Source: JABJPM01 sp964344655
GTDB lineage: Archaea > Nanobdellota > Nanobdellia > SCGC-AAA011-G17 > PNOQ01
Assembly (NCBI GenBank): GCA_964344655.1
Contig: CAYFOF010000004.1
Location: 1 to 61,522 of the forward strand
DNA: 61,522 nucleotides
Direction: 5' to 3'
Numbering within the stretch: position 1 is the stretch's first letter; every line of letters begins with the position of its first letter. Both the position numbers and the translations under genes were made by a program. The notes beneath the pieces are model-generated. The model saw nothing but the letters and a program-made list of their open reading frames with translations, did not search any database and was not told the DNA's origin. This document shows, one piece after another, positions 16,845-26,112 of this stretch.

Positions 16845-17147
16845 ATGGAAAAAGTAAAAGTAATGTCATCAAGAGTTTTTACAAATACAACTAAAGCAAA
16901 AAATGATATAAATGAAATTATAGATAACCTGCCTGAACCACCGAATGGCTTAGAGTTATTCATACCAAATTCAAAACCAAGAATTGAGGATGCAAATAGA
17001 GACGATGCAGTAAATGTTGGCCTAGGTGAATTTATAATGTATTTTTTATTTAACTATGCACCAAATGGATACATAGCAACAAGAGAAATAGTTCTCACAG
17101 GCGAAGAAGAATTAGTAAATGATTATATTTCTTCTCTAGATTTATAA
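16845..17147 (+). CDS. Unknown small protein
   Basis: A 100-residue cytosolic protein with no signal or membrane segment. An ACTTTATAAATAA box lies about 30 nt before the ATG, supporting it as a real, separately transcribed gene. It contains a proline-rich stretch (DNLPEPPNGLELFIPNSKP) and ends in TGEEELVNDYISSLDL. I do not recognise a family. Its only notable neighbours are the exchanger and initiator tRNA. Confidence 0.6.
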   Translation: MEKVKVMSSRVFTNTTKAKNDINEIIDNLPEPPNGLELFIPNSKPRIEDANRDDAVNVGLGEFIMYFLFNYAPNGYIATREIVLTGEEELVNDYISSLDL

Positions 17148-17188
17148 AAAGAAACCTTTAAAAACAAACTAAAAGTTTTAATTCATAC

Positions 17189-17263
17189 AGCGGGATGGAG
17201 CAGCTAGGAGTGCTCGTCGGGCTCATAACCCGGAGGTCGGAGGTTCAAATCCTTCTCCCGCTA
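17189..17263 (+). tRNA. Initiator tRNA-Met(CAT)
   Basis: A 75-nt cloverleaf with acceptor AGCGGGA/TCCCGCT and discriminator A. The A1-U72 pair and three consecutive G-C pairs in the anticodon stem (CGGG-CTCATAA-CCCG) mark the archaeal initiator. The T arm is GGAGG-TTCAAAT-CCTTC. A TTTAAAAA box lies about 30 nt upstream. CCA is not encoded. Confidence 0.95.
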
Positions 17264-17304
17264 CTCTTTTTTCAAAACTATTATAAATATTCTAACTTCT
17301 AAAG

Positions 17305-17314
17305 NNNNNNNNNN
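17305..17314. other. Assembly gap (10 N)
   Basis: Ten N bases between the initiator tRNA and rnhB. This is a scaffold join of unknown true length, so neighbourhood across it is an assembly inference. Confidence 0.99.
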
Positions 17315-17348
17315 CTACTTTTATAAACAAATTTAATTCTAAAAAACT

Positions 17349-18002
17349 ATGACATTAACATTAGGTGTGGATGAAGCAGGACGTGGCCCAGTTTTAGGAC
17401 CAATGGTTATGGCAGGAGTTGTAGTAAATGAACAACAAGCAGAACAACTAAGAAAGATGGGAGTAAAAGATTCAAAACAAATCCCTCCTGCAATAAGAGA
17501 AGATATGTTTGAAACAATAAAAAAAATAGTAACATCTTACAAAATAGTAATTCTAGAGCCAAAAGATATAGACAAAGCATTAAATTCTCCAGATTTAAAT
17601 TTAAACAAATTAGAAGGGGTAACAACTGCACAAATAATTAATGAATTAAAACCAGAAAAAGCAATTTTAGATTGTCCTTCAACAAACACAAAAACATATG
17701 AAGAATTTGTAAAAGAAAGAACAAAAGATAAAAACATAAAATTCATAACAGAACATAAGGCAGATGTAAATCACATAGAACCCGCAGCTGCTTCAATTCT
17801 AGCAAAAGTAACTAGAGATAATGAGATAGAAAAAATAAGAAAAAAATACGGAGAAGTTGGTCCAGGTTACCCATCTAACCCAATAACAATAGCATTTCTA
17901 AAAAATAATTGGGATAAACACCCAGAATTATTCAGACAAACTTGGGAAACATACAAAAAAATAGCAAGAGCTAAATCTCAGAAAAATTTAGGAGATTTCT
18001 AA
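17349..18002 (+). CDS. rnhB: Ribonuclease HII
   Basis: It cuts the RNA strand of RNA-DNA hybrids, removing primers and misincorporated ribonucleotides. The 217-residue protein has the catalytic acids in order: Asp8 and Glu9 in VDEAGRGPVLGPMV, an aspartate in AILDCPS (about 107), and an aspartate in KADVNHIEPAAASILAKV (about 139). The C-terminal block GPGYPSNPITIAFL is typical of archaeal RNase HII. A CTTTTATAAA box lies about 26 nt before the ATG, so the mRNA is leaderless. Confidence 0.97.
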   Translation: MTLTLGVDEAGRGPVLGPMVMAGVVVNEQQAEQLRKMGVKDSKQIPPAIREDMFETIKKIVTSYKIVILEPKDIDKALNSPDLNLNKLEGVTTAQIINELKPEKAILDCPSTNTKTYEEFVKERTKDKNIKFITEHKADVNHIEPAAASILAKVTRDNEIEKIRKKYGEVGPGYPSNPITIAFLKNNWDKHPELFRQTWETYKKIARAKSQKNLGDF

Positions 18003-18278
18003 TTAAACCTCTCTAATCAATCCTTCTAATCTATCAATTTCTTTATTTCTTGGACTTAAAACTTTAACACTAAGATAACCATTTTGAATGTATTGTACAG
18101 TAGCATTCTCAAATTCAAAAGCCTGAAAATTCATATCAATATCTATACATCTATTTGGTCCATACAATCTTCTCATTGTGCCATTAAACTCATCAACACT
18201 TGCACGAACTTTCAAACTTAAAGAACGGTCATCTCTTTCAAAGTAGTCTATCATAAATCCATCTAATATATAAGCCAT
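18003..18278 (-). CDS. Unknown small protein
   Basis: A 91-residue protein with alternating hydrophobic and charged strands (SLSLKVRASVDEF, IDIDMNFQAFEFENATVQYI, YLSVKVLSPRNKEIDRL), suggesting a small beta-rich domain. There is no signal or membrane segment. The stop abuts the rnhB stop on the opposite strand. It lies downstream of purA on the same strand with a gap of about 40 nt. No family is recognised. Confidence 0.6.
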   Translation of the reverse strand: MAYILDGFMIDYFERDDRSLSLKVRASVDEFNGTMRRLYGPNRCIDIDMNFQAFEFENATVQYIQNGYLSVKVLSPRNKEIDRLEGLIREV

Positions 18279-18319
18279 CTCTAAAAAAAGAAAAAAGTAA
18301 ATTTAATTTAAAAAGATTA

Positions 18320-19555
18320 TTATTCTATAACGTGCATATTTATCGGGATATACTCTTCTCTATCTGGTCCATTAGTAACCATTATAACAGGAACACCCAA
18401 CAAAACCTCAATCCTTCTAATATAGTCTTTTGCATTTTCTGGGAGTTCATCAAAAGATTTACATCCTTTAGTGCTTTCCTTCCATCCAGGCATAGTTTCA
18501 TACACAGGTTTACATCTTCTTTGCATTGCAGCGTCTGCCGGATAATCATCTAATAATTCGCCATCTAAATCATAATGGGTACAAATTTTTACTTCATCTA
18601 AACCATCTAAAACATCTAACTTAGTTAAAGCAACTCCAGATAATGCATTAACTCTAACAGCATGTCTATTCAGCACAGCATCGTACCATCCACACCTTCT
18701 TGGGCGGCCAGTTGTTGCACCATATTCATTACCTTTATCTTGAATAACTTTCATTACTTCATCATCCATTTGAGTAGTTAAAGGACTAGCACTATCTCTA
18801 TCAACCCGAGTAATATAAACTTTAGAAACTCCAAACACTTTATCAATTCTAGTTGGACCAACCCCAGAACCAGTACATGCTCCACCTGCAGTACAATTAC
18901 TGCTCGTCACAAAAGGATAATGGCCATGATCAATGTCTAATCCAGCAGCTTGTGCTCCCTCAAATAAAATATTTTTACCAGAATCAATGGCCTCATTCAA
19001 AACCTTAGAAACATTCACAACTTGGTCTTTCAAATGAGTATGTTTCAATAAAAATTCTCTAAATTTAAACAATTTATTTCTCGTTCTAGTATCAAACTCA
19101 TGTAAATCATTTTGAACATTTATTATATCCCTAACTCTCAAACCAGTTTTTGCATATTTACTAGTATAGGCTGGAGCAATCCCTTTTCCTGTACTTCCAA
19201 TTTTATCATTAACAGAATCTTCAACATCTTCAGGTAAAATCAAATGTGCATTTTCACTAATCAAAAACCTATCTTTCAAACTCACTCCTTTTGCTTCTAA
19301 CATATCTATCTCTTTTTGTAGTTCTTCTAAATCTAACACAACCCCATTACCCATAACACAAATATTATCATTAAAAGCACCAGAAGGAATAAAATGTAGA
19401 ATTGTTGGCTCACCATTCACAACAACAGTATGTCCAGCATTATTCCCTCCCTGGAATCTTACAACATAATCTGCATCAGCAGCTAAAAAATCAACTAATT
19501 TCCCTTTTCCTTCATCACCATATTGCATTCCTACAACAACATTAACTTTACCCAT
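18320..19555 (-). CDS. purA: Adenylosuccinate synthetase
   Basis: It joins IMP and aspartate using GTP, the first committed step to AMP. The 411-residue protein has the GTP loop GDEGKGK (residues 13-19), NNAGHTV with the catalytic histidine (about 38-44), the IMP-binding STGKGIAPAYTSKYAKTGLR region (block split around GKGIAPAY), TTGRPRRCGW and a C-terminal GPDRE block. Length fits the family's lower range. No other purine gene is in the window. The region between 19555 and 19669 holds divergent promoters. Confidence 0.97.
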   Translation of the reverse strand: MGKVNVVVGMQYGDEGKGKLVDFLAADADYVVRFQGGNNAGHTVVVNGEPTILHFIPSGAFNDNICVMGNGVVLDLEELQKEIDMLEAKGVSLKDRFLISENAHLILPEDVEDSVNDKIGSTGKGIAPAYTSKYAKTGLRVRDIINVQNDLHEFDTRTRNKLFKFREFLLKHTHLKDQVVNVSKVLNEAIDSGKNILFEGAQAAGLDIDHGHYPFVTSSNCTAGGACTGSGVGPTRIDKVFGVSKVYITRVDRDSASPLTTQMDDEVMKVIQDKGNEYGATTGRPRRCGWYDAVLNRHAVRVNALSGVALTKLDVLDGLDEVKICTHYDLDGELLDDYPADAAMQRRCKPVYETMPGWKESTKGCKSFDELPENAKDYIRRIEVLLGVPVIMVTNGPDREEYIPINMHVIE

Positions 19556-19668
19556 ATATCATCACTCTCCCCCAAGCATTAAGAATAAAAAATAATCAAC
19601 ATTTCTTTAAAAATACTTATATACACCACAATAGGAATTCTTATTAAACAAATTTTATTTCCATTTTT

Positions 19669-21021
19669 ATGAATAATTACGACGTAGTTATAGTTGGAGC
19701 TGGGCCATCTGGATTATTTGCTGCAGAAAAACTTTCTCATGAAGATTACAAGGTTTTGGTAATAGATAAAAAAAAGATTCCAGGGGGAGCAGGAGCATTA
19801 ACAGATGCAAAAGCAATATTCCATCCATTAGTTGGAAGAGAACTAGATGAACTAAAAATTACCGAACAAAGATCAAAGGAATTAGATGAATTCATAGAAG
19901 ATTATTTTTTATCTTTAGGAATAGATCCAACAAAATTATCAGATGCAAACACTCCAGAAGGAGTAGAATTAGCAAGTAAAGCAGCAAAACACAATTTAGA
20001 ATTTATTTTATCAAGAACTAGACATATTGGAACAGATAAAGCCCCAGAGATCATGAAAAGATTTAAATCGAGATTAGAAGATAATGGAGTAGATTTTTTA
20101 ATGGAAACTGAAGTTTCAGAAATAGAAAACAATGGAAATTTTAGTGTTATTCTAGAAGATGGAACTAAAATTGATTCAAAATATTTAATGGTCGGTCCAG
20201 GAAGGGGAAATTCTGGTTGGTTTAGAGAACAAGCAAACAAACTTGGAATAGAATACAAACCAGGACCCGTACAAATGGGAGCGAGAATTGAACTTCCAAA
20301 AACAACAATGGACCCAGTAACAGACATTTCTTACGACACTAAATTTTATTTTAGAAGTTTAAGCCATAATGATAAAGTAAGAACATTCTGTGTAAACCCC
20401 GGAGGAAAAGTAGCCTTAGAATCTCCACAAGATAGTATAAAAATAGACGGAAAAACATACCAGCTAGTAAATGGACATTCTAAATCTGATAATGGAACAT
20501 CAAATACCAATTTAGCAATTTTAGTAAGCTTACCATTAACAAAGCCAGAAACAGATCCAAAAGAGTATTTGAAAAGAGCAATAAAAAATACTTACGAAAA
20601 TGGAGGGGGAAAACCCATTGCTCAAAGGTGGGGAGATTTAAAAAGAGGGTCAAGATCAAAACCAGAAACTTTCAATAGTTACGAAAGAGGATTCGATAGG
20701 TTAATTCCAACACTAAATCCAAAAAGATTCACACCAGGAGATTTAAGTCTAGCTTATACTGAAAGGTTTTACTCTGGAATTGTAGAAATGATAGAACAAC
20801 TAGATCATATTATCCCTGGATTTGGTCATCCTTCAACATTGCTATACGTACCAGAAGTGAAATTCTGCGATACAGTCTATACAACAAGAGGAGACACCCT
20901 AGAATCTTCTTTAGATAATCTATATGTGATGGGAGACGGCGCAGGAAAATCTCGAGGAATTGTCGGAGCGGGATTAACAGGAATTTTAGCAGCAGAATCA
21001 ATAATAAATAAATCTAATTAG
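19669..21021 (+). CDS. FAD-dependent dehydrogenase (COG2509-like)
   Basis: This 450-residue protein has an N-terminal FAD-binding Rossmann loop (VVIVGAGPSGLFAAEKL, residues 5-21), an acidic end of the second strand (VLVIDKK) and a C-terminal flavin-binding GDGAGKSRGIVGAG block. The segment VRTFCVNPGGKV followed by NGHSKSDNGTSNTN is typical of the uncharacterised dehydrogenases grouped as COG2509. The redox partner and substrate are unknown. It has no membrane segments. Geranylgeranyl reductases are relatives, but the CVNPGG block fits COG2509 better. Confidence 0.85.
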   Translation: MNNYDVVIVGAGPSGLFAAEKLSHEDYKVLVIDKKKIPGGAGALTDAKAIFHPLVGRELDELKITEQRSKELDEFIEDYFLSLGIDPTKLSDANTPEGVELASKAAKHNLEFILSRTRHIGTDKAPEIMKRFKSRLEDNGVDFLMETEVSEIENNGNFSVILEDGTKIDSKYLMVGPGRGNSGWFREQANKLGIEYKPGPVQMGARIELPKTTMDPVTDISYDTKFYFRSLSHNDKVRTFCVNPGGKVALESPQDSIKIDGKTYQLVNGHSKSDNGTSNTNLAILVSLPLTKPETDPKEYLKRAIKNTYENGGGKPIAQRWGDLKRGSRSKPETFNSYERGFDRLIPTLNPKRFTPGDLSLAYTERFYSGIVEMIEQLDHIIPGFGHPSTLLYVPEVKFCDTVYTTRGDTLESSLDNLYVMGDGAGKSRGIVGAGLTGILAAESIINKSN

Positions 21022-21520
21022 GAACAGGGTCTCCCAAAAGCAACTCACTAAGTTTATCTTTCACCCGATCCAACAAAGAATTTCTAACAACTTCAGTATC
21101 TCTTGACTTGTCCAAACCAACTATTATTGGAAATTCAGATTTATCATATTGTTTTAATATAATAGAATAGACTTCATCTCCGGATTTGAATCCTTGTTCT
21201 CTCTCAGCTCTCTCAAAAGTATATCCGCCAGTAGCATGCCACAGTGCAGGGAATTTCCCGCTTTCATCACCAACATTCCACCATTCTCCTGTACTAGTAT
21301 TATTAACCCGATTCAAAAAAACATTATACATAATAGCATAATAATATCTCTCATTAAAAATTGGTAACACCCTATAAGGAGGAATATAAATCCTATCTTT
21401 ATTAACCAAAAAATCTCCAACATCTTCAGCCAGGTAAACCTCAGAAAAACAAGCAAATTTCAAAGAACTCAATAAACCTAAATTTCCTTCTTCTCGAACC
21501 AGTTCACTTAAGTTTATCAT
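21014..21520 (-). CDS. Unknown cytosolic protein
   Basis: A 168-residue protein with no signal or membrane segment. It contains aromatic-rich strands (YIPPYRVLPIFNERYYYAIMYNVF, GEWWNVGDESGKFPALWHATGGYTF, both shown in part) and a helical C-terminus (VVRNSLLDRVKDKLSELLL). The 3' end overlaps the FAD dehydrogenase gene by 8 nt on the opposite strand. I do not recognise a family. Confidence 0.6.
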   Translation of the reverse strand: MINLSELVREEGNLGLLSSLKFACFSEVYLAEDVGDFLVNKDRIYIPPYRVLPIFNERYYYAIMYNVFLNRVNNTSTGEWWNVGDESGKFPALWHATGGYTFERAEREQGFKSGDEVYSIILKQYDKSEFPIIVGLDKSRDTEVVRNSLLDRVKDKLSELLLGDPVPN

Positions 21521-21599
21521 ATATAAAGTAAAAAAGAAGATATTATAAACATAACTAATCTAACAAAAACTATTTAAATAAAAAAGAGGGAAAAACGAT

Positions 21600-24434
21600 A
21601 TGACTATAGTGACAAAATTAAGTATGAGCGGCTTCAAGTCATTTGCCAAAAAAACAGATTTAAGTTTTGGTACAGATTTTAATTGTGTTCTAGGTCCAAA
21701 CGGTTCTGGAAAATCAAATATTATGGATGCTTTATGCTTTGTTCTAGGAAAATCTTCTGCCAAATCCATGAGAGCAGAAAAATCTTCTAACTTAATTTAC
21801 AATGGTGGGAAAACTAAAAACCCATCAAAATCTGCCGAAGTTTCTATCTTCTTTGATAATTCAAAAAAAGAATTTCCAATTGAAGAAAAAGAACTAAAAG
21901 TTTCAAGAATAGTTAAACAAAACGGTCAATCTGTCTACAAACTAAATGATAAAACTATGACAAGACAACAAGTTGTAGATATTCTAAGATTAGCAAAAAT
22001 AGACCCAGATGGACATAACATAATTCTTCAAGGAGACATCGTACATTTCATGACAATGAAACCTTTAGAACGTAGAGAATTAATTGAAGAAATTGCTGGA
22101 ATATCAATATTTGAAGAAAAGAAAAATAAATCCTTATCAGAACTAGGAAAAGTAGATGAAAAATTAACAGAAGCAAATATACTTCTAACAGAAAGAGAAG
22201 CAAACTTAAGAGAATTAAAAAAAGACAGAGATCAAGCAACAAAATATTTAGAATTAAAAAACAAAATTAAAGATAATAAAGCTACTTATTTACACGTTCA
22301 AGTTCAAGAAAAAGAAAAAAAACTAGACAAAATTTTAGGGACAATTGAACAACACAAATTAAATTACAAAAAATACAAAGAAACAATTGATACTTTAACA
22401 ATTAAACTTAACGAAAAAAAAGAAGAATTAAACGAAATAAATGAAGAACTAGAAAAACGAGGAGAAAAAGATCAAATAAACATTAGAGAAAACATAACAG
22501 ACATAAAAACAGATTTCGTCAAATCTCAATCAAGATTAGAAACAATAAAAAATGAAATACAAAAAATAGAAGATAGAAAATTACAGCTAAAATCAAGTAT
22601 CCAAGAAAATAATAATAAAATACAATCATTCGTTCAAGAAAAGAAAAAAATAGAATCTAAACTTTCAAAACTGGAAAAACAACAATCTAGTATTTCTAAA
22701 AAAATCCCTTCAAAAATAGATATGAGCGTTAAAATAAATGAATTAGCTAGATTAAAATCAAAACTTGGATCTTCCGAAGGATCTTCAAATTCAGCAATAG
22801 ATTCTATTCAAAATATTTCAGGAGTGCATGGCACAATTTCAGAATTAGGGAAGGTTTCTTCAAAATATAGTATGGCCTTAGAAGTAACTGCCGGAGCAAA
22901 AATGAGAAGTATAGTTACAAAAGATGATTCAGTTGCAGAAGAATGCATAAGAACATTAAAACAAAATAAAACAGGCGTAGCAACATTTTTACCTTTAAAC
23001 AGAATACAACCAAGACTACTTCATCCAACCCTAAAAGATTTAGCAAAGAAAGAAGGAGTACATGGAACTGCTCTAGATTTAATCAAATTCAATTCAAAAT
23101 ATAAATCAGCATTCGAAAATATTTTCGGAAACACACTAATTGTTAATGATATAAAAATAGCAAGAAGATTAGGTATAGGAAGAGTACGTATGGTAACCCT
23201 AGAGGGGGATTTAATTGAAAAAAGCGGAGCAATGATTGGTGGATCCAGAGAAAAAACAAGAATAGGATTCAAACAAGACAATGTAGAAGATGAAATACTA
23301 AAATTAGAAAGAGAAATAGAATCTGCTCAAAAACCTTCTATGTTAAGCGAACAAAAAACAGAATTAATGACAAAAGAATTTGAATTAAAAGCATCCCTAT
23401 CAAATTTCGATAATAAAATAGAATATCTAAGTAATGAAAATGAAAACACATACAAAATCATGTCAGACTTAGACAAAGAAACTCTTGAATTTAAACAAGA
23501 ACTAGATGACATACAAAGTGTAATGAAATTAAAAACTGTAAATCTAAAAGATGGAGAAAAGAAAGAAAAAGAATTCTTCGCAAAACAAAAAGCTCTATTC
23601 TCAAAAAGAAATAAAATAACGGAAGAAGTAGATAAACAAAATATAAAAATCTCAGAACAAAATGAAAAAGTAAGAATAGTTGAAAATAAAATAAATACAA
23701 TTGCAATAGAAAAAGCAAGTATAATCGCAGCCATTGAAGCATTGAAAAAAGAATCTGAAGAATTCAAAGAAGGAAAAATAAAGAAAAACGCAAACATTGA
23801 AGTTCTAAAGAAAGAAATTAGAGAATTTGAAGTTCTGATGATAAGATTAGGAAACGTAAATATGAAAGCTTTAGAAATTTATGATCAATTAGCAGAAGAA
23901 CATGCTAAATTAGTTGATAAAACAGATAAGCTAAGATTAGAAAAAGACGACATTATGGCCATGATAATGGAGATAGAACAAGATAAAACAAAAGTCTTCA
24001 TGAAAACCTACACACACTTAAATAATCGATTTAAAGAGATATTTAATAGCTTATCAACAAAAGGAGAAGCTTCACTAATGTTAGAAAATCCCGAAGCTCC
24101 ATTAGATGCTGGTTTAGACATAACAGTAAGAATTGCTTCAAGAAAATACTTAGACATAAGAAGCTTATCTGGCGGAGAAAAAACAATGGCTGCACTAGCG
24201 TTTATCTTCGCAATACAAGAGTATAGACCTGCTTCTTTCTACATACTAGATGAAGTAGATGCAGCCTTAGATAAACATAATTCTGAAAAACTTGGAAAAC
24301 TATTCTCCAAATATTCTTCCAACGCTCAATATATTGTTATTTCTCACAACGATTCTATAATCTCAGAAGCATCACAAATATACGGTGTATCAATGCAAGA
24401 AGGAATTTCTAAAATAACTAGTTTAAGATTATAA
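21600..24434 (+). CDS. smc: Chromosome segregation protein SMC, short form
   Basis: This ATPase folds and segregates the chromosome. The 944-residue protein has Walker A GPNGSGKSN (residues 33-41) and R-loop/Q-loop region GKSSAKSMRAEKSSNLIYNGG (split block about 50-70). A first coiled coil runs about 165-370 and a hinge about 395-545 (GVHGTISELG, MIGGSREKTRIGF). A second coiled coil runs about 550-770. Signature LSGGEK is near 856 and Walker B YILDEVDAALDKHN near 880. Most SMCs have about 1150-1200 residues, so both coiled-coil arms are about 100 residues shorter than usual. The kleisin partner ScpA is not adjacent. A TATTTAAAT box lies about 27 nt before the ATG. Confidence 0.97.
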   Translation: MTIVTKLSMSGFKSFAKKTDLSFGTDFNCVLGPNGSGKSNIMDALCFVLGKSSAKSMRAEKSSNLIYNGGKTKNPSKSAEVSIFFDNSKKEFPIEEKELKVSRIVKQNGQSVYKLNDKTMTRQQVVDILRLAKIDPDGHNIILQGDIVHFMTMKPLERRELIEEIAGISIFEEKKNKSLSELGKVDEKLTEANILLTEREANLRELKKDRDQATKYLELKNKIKDNKATYLHVQVQEKEKKLDKILGTIEQHKLNYKKYKETIDTLTIKLNEKKEELNEINEELEKRGEKDQINIRENITDIKTDFVKSQSRLETIKNEIQKIEDRKLQLKSSIQENNNKIQSFVQEKKKIESKLSKLEKQQSSISKKIPSKIDMSVKINELARLKSKLGSSEGSSNSAIDSIQNISGVHGTISELGKVSSKYSMALEVTAGAKMRSIVTKDDSVAEECIRTLKQNKTGVATFLPLNRIQPRLLHPTLKDLAKKEGVHGTALDLIKFNSKYKSAFENIFGNTLIVNDIKIARRLGIGRVRMVTLEGDLIEKSGAMIGGSREKTRIGFKQDNVEDEILKLEREIESAQKPSMLSEQKTELMTKEFELKASLSNFDNKIEYLSNENENTYKIMSDLDKETLEFKQELDDIQSVMKLKTVNLKDGEKKEKEFFAKQKALFSKRNKITEEVDKQNIKISEQNEKVRIVENKINTIAIEKASIIAAIEALKKESEEFKEGKIKKNANIEVLKKEIREFEVLMIRLGNVNMKALEIYDQLAEEHAKLVDKTDKLRLEKDDIMAMIMEIEQDKTKVFMKTYTHLNNRFKEIFNSLSTKGEASLMLENPEAPLDAGLDITVRIASRKYLDIRSLSGGEKTMAALAFIFAIQEYRPASFYILDEVDAALDKHNSEKLGKLFSKYSSNAQYIVISHNDSIISEASQIYGVSMQEGISKITSLRL

Positions 24435-25811
24435 TTTAAAAAGATTATATTTTTTAATTGGAGTTAATTTCTTTGCAACTTTTTCAACCACCAAATCATC
24501 ACACCAAACAGTTCCAGCAATATCATCTCCATCAGGATTCTCACCCAATTTATAACAAAGAATACTTAAATAAGAAATATCTTCTCTATCAATATTAGTT
24601 TGATATTCAACATATGTCCATCCCAAATTATTAACTTTTCTCCAATCATATACAATGTCAAAAGGACAATTCCACATATTATCTTCAATAGTATGATTAT
24701 CACCAACACAATGCACTCCAATAGAACCATAACATTCACTATTTCGGCAAACAGGATCAACTTTTACATAACCACCCAATTTATATGTCTCCCCATATTC
24801 AACAGGAACATCTTGGCCAAGAAAAGCATTATTATCTTCATCTTTCAATATTATGCTATATTTTCCTGTTCGTGAATTCGCACTATCCATGCCAATAATT
24901 GGTTCCCCCACAAAACTAGCTGTCCAACCATCTGGAATTAAGTTATCAAAAACAGCATCATCAAGATCCCAAGTTAAATCAAAATCAACACCCAAATCAA
25001 TCTCATAAGAAGGGTTGTTAACTAAATTATCTGTATGTTCAAAATAATAATTCTCCACCTCATTTGAAGTTAATACTTTATTATAAATAATAAGTTCATC
25101 AAGGTCTCCCCTGAAAAATCTATCTGGAGCAGTATTTGCACCAATATGTAAATCATTTGTATTTCCTAAAACACTTACTGCATTAGGATTACTATCAACC
25201 TCAACACCATTTTTATAAACAGTTAATAGTGTATTAGAAGCATCATAAGTAATCGCAAGATGTTGCCAACCTTCATCAGCTAAAAATTTAACATTATTTT
25301 GAAGAGGATGGGAATTTGCATAATTAATGAAATAAACATCTTTTAAATCATATTTTTCTAAAGCATAACCCGAATTAACAGCATTTGAACTCCAGTGTTC
25401 CTTAGATAAAACACTAATATTTTCCCCTTGAATAAAGTTATCAAATTTAACCCAAAGAAGAATACTAAAATCCTTACTCAAATCTAAATCATTATTATCT
25501 GAGATAGTAATAAAATCATCAACACCATCAAAAGAATAAGCTCCATTAAAACTTTGGTCATAGCCAGATGTAGAAGAAGGACAACTACCACCCAAACAAG
25601 AAGCATCATAATCATTACCAGAATAATCTAAAATATCCCCATTAAAAGGAAGGTAAAGCACCATATCAGATTGATCCATAACTATTGAAGCTCCCCCACC
25701 ATCTCCTGTATCTCTAATTTGCATTGCAAGTTGAGGGCCATCGTTAACAACCCCAATAATTAAAACAATTAATAATACAAGAAAAATACCATAAAGAGTT
25801 TTATTCAACAC
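24429..25811 (-). CDS. Exported LamG-domain protein with C-terminal carbohydrate-binding-like domain
   Basis: This 460-residue protein starts with GTG, 5 nt after an AAGGTGAT Shine-Dalgarno-like sequence. A hydrophobic signal segment (LYGIFLVLLIVLIIGVV) lacks a lipobox cysteine, so it may be an uncleaved N-terminal anchor. It is followed by GPQLAMQIR, a motif shared with two other exported proteins here. Residues about 50-255 are a LamG domain (LYLPFNGDILDYSGN, FSILLWVKFD, GWQHLAITYD, LDELIIYNKVL). Residues about 265-445 resemble a CBM4/9-like beta sandwich (NPSYEIDL, GWTASFVGE, GQDVPVEYGETYKLGGYVKV). It is likely a surface glycan- or matrix-binding protein. Confidence 0.82.
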   Translation of the reverse strand: MLNKTLYGIFLVLLIVLIIGVVNDGPQLAMQIRDTGDGGGASIVMDQSDMVLYLPFNGDILDYSGNDYDASCLGGSCPSSTSGYDQSFNGAYSFDGVDDFITISDNNDLDLSKDFSILLWVKFDNFIQGENISVLSKEHWSSNAVNSGYALEKYDLKDVYFINYANSHPLQNNVKFLADEGWQHLAITYDASNTLLTVYKNGVEVDSNPNAVSVLGNTNDLHIGANTAPDRFFRGDLDELIIYNKVLTSNEVENYYFEHTDNLVNNPSYEIDLGVDFDLTWDLDDAVFDNLIPDGWTASFVGEPIIGMDSANSRTGKYSIILKDEDNNAFLGQDVPVEYGETYKLGGYVKVDPVCRNSECYGSIGVHCVGDNHTIEDNMWNCPFDIVYDWRKVNNLGWTYVEYQTNIDREDISYLSILCYKLGENPDGDDIAGTVWCDDLVVEKVAKKLTPIKKYNLFKL

Positions 25812-25876
25812 ATATCACCTTATCATCTAAAAAATATTAATAGTATATAAATTTAATCAAAAGAAAAAGAAAAAAA

Positions 25877-26104
25877 TTAATCTTCTCTTGGTTTTCCAAG
25901 AAGGTAAAAATGTTTCAACTCCTCCCTATATCCTATGTCAGTAACACCATCAAGATATCCTCTACCACCAATCTCCCTTTTATCCACCATCATTCTAGTT
26001 TTAACAACAGAATAATCGATAAAAACCCAACCTTGCTTAAGTAATTGATTTGCAGCCTCTTCAGTTCTCACATTTGCCAACTCTGTTATATTTTCTAATC
26101 CCAT
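25877..26104 (-). CDS. Unknown small protein
   Basis: A 75-residue protein, MGLENITEL at the start, with ANQLLKQGWVFIDY in the middle, a helix-turn plus strand pattern seen in several small uncharacterised cytosolic proteins. There is no signal or membrane segment. Its ATG follows the stop of the upstream surface-protein gene by 8 nt, so it is probably the last gene of that transcript. The function is unknown. Confidence 0.6.
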   Translation of the reverse strand: MGLENITELANVRTEEAANQLLKQGWVFIDYSVVKTRMMVDKREIGGRGYLDGVTDIGYREELKHFYLLGKPRED

Positions 26105-26112
26105 TTTAACAC

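Noticed and set aside
23327..23797. 156-codon frame opposite smc
   Set aside because: It is the phenylalanine- and serine-rich mirror of a lysine/glutamate coiled coil, a known antisense artefact.
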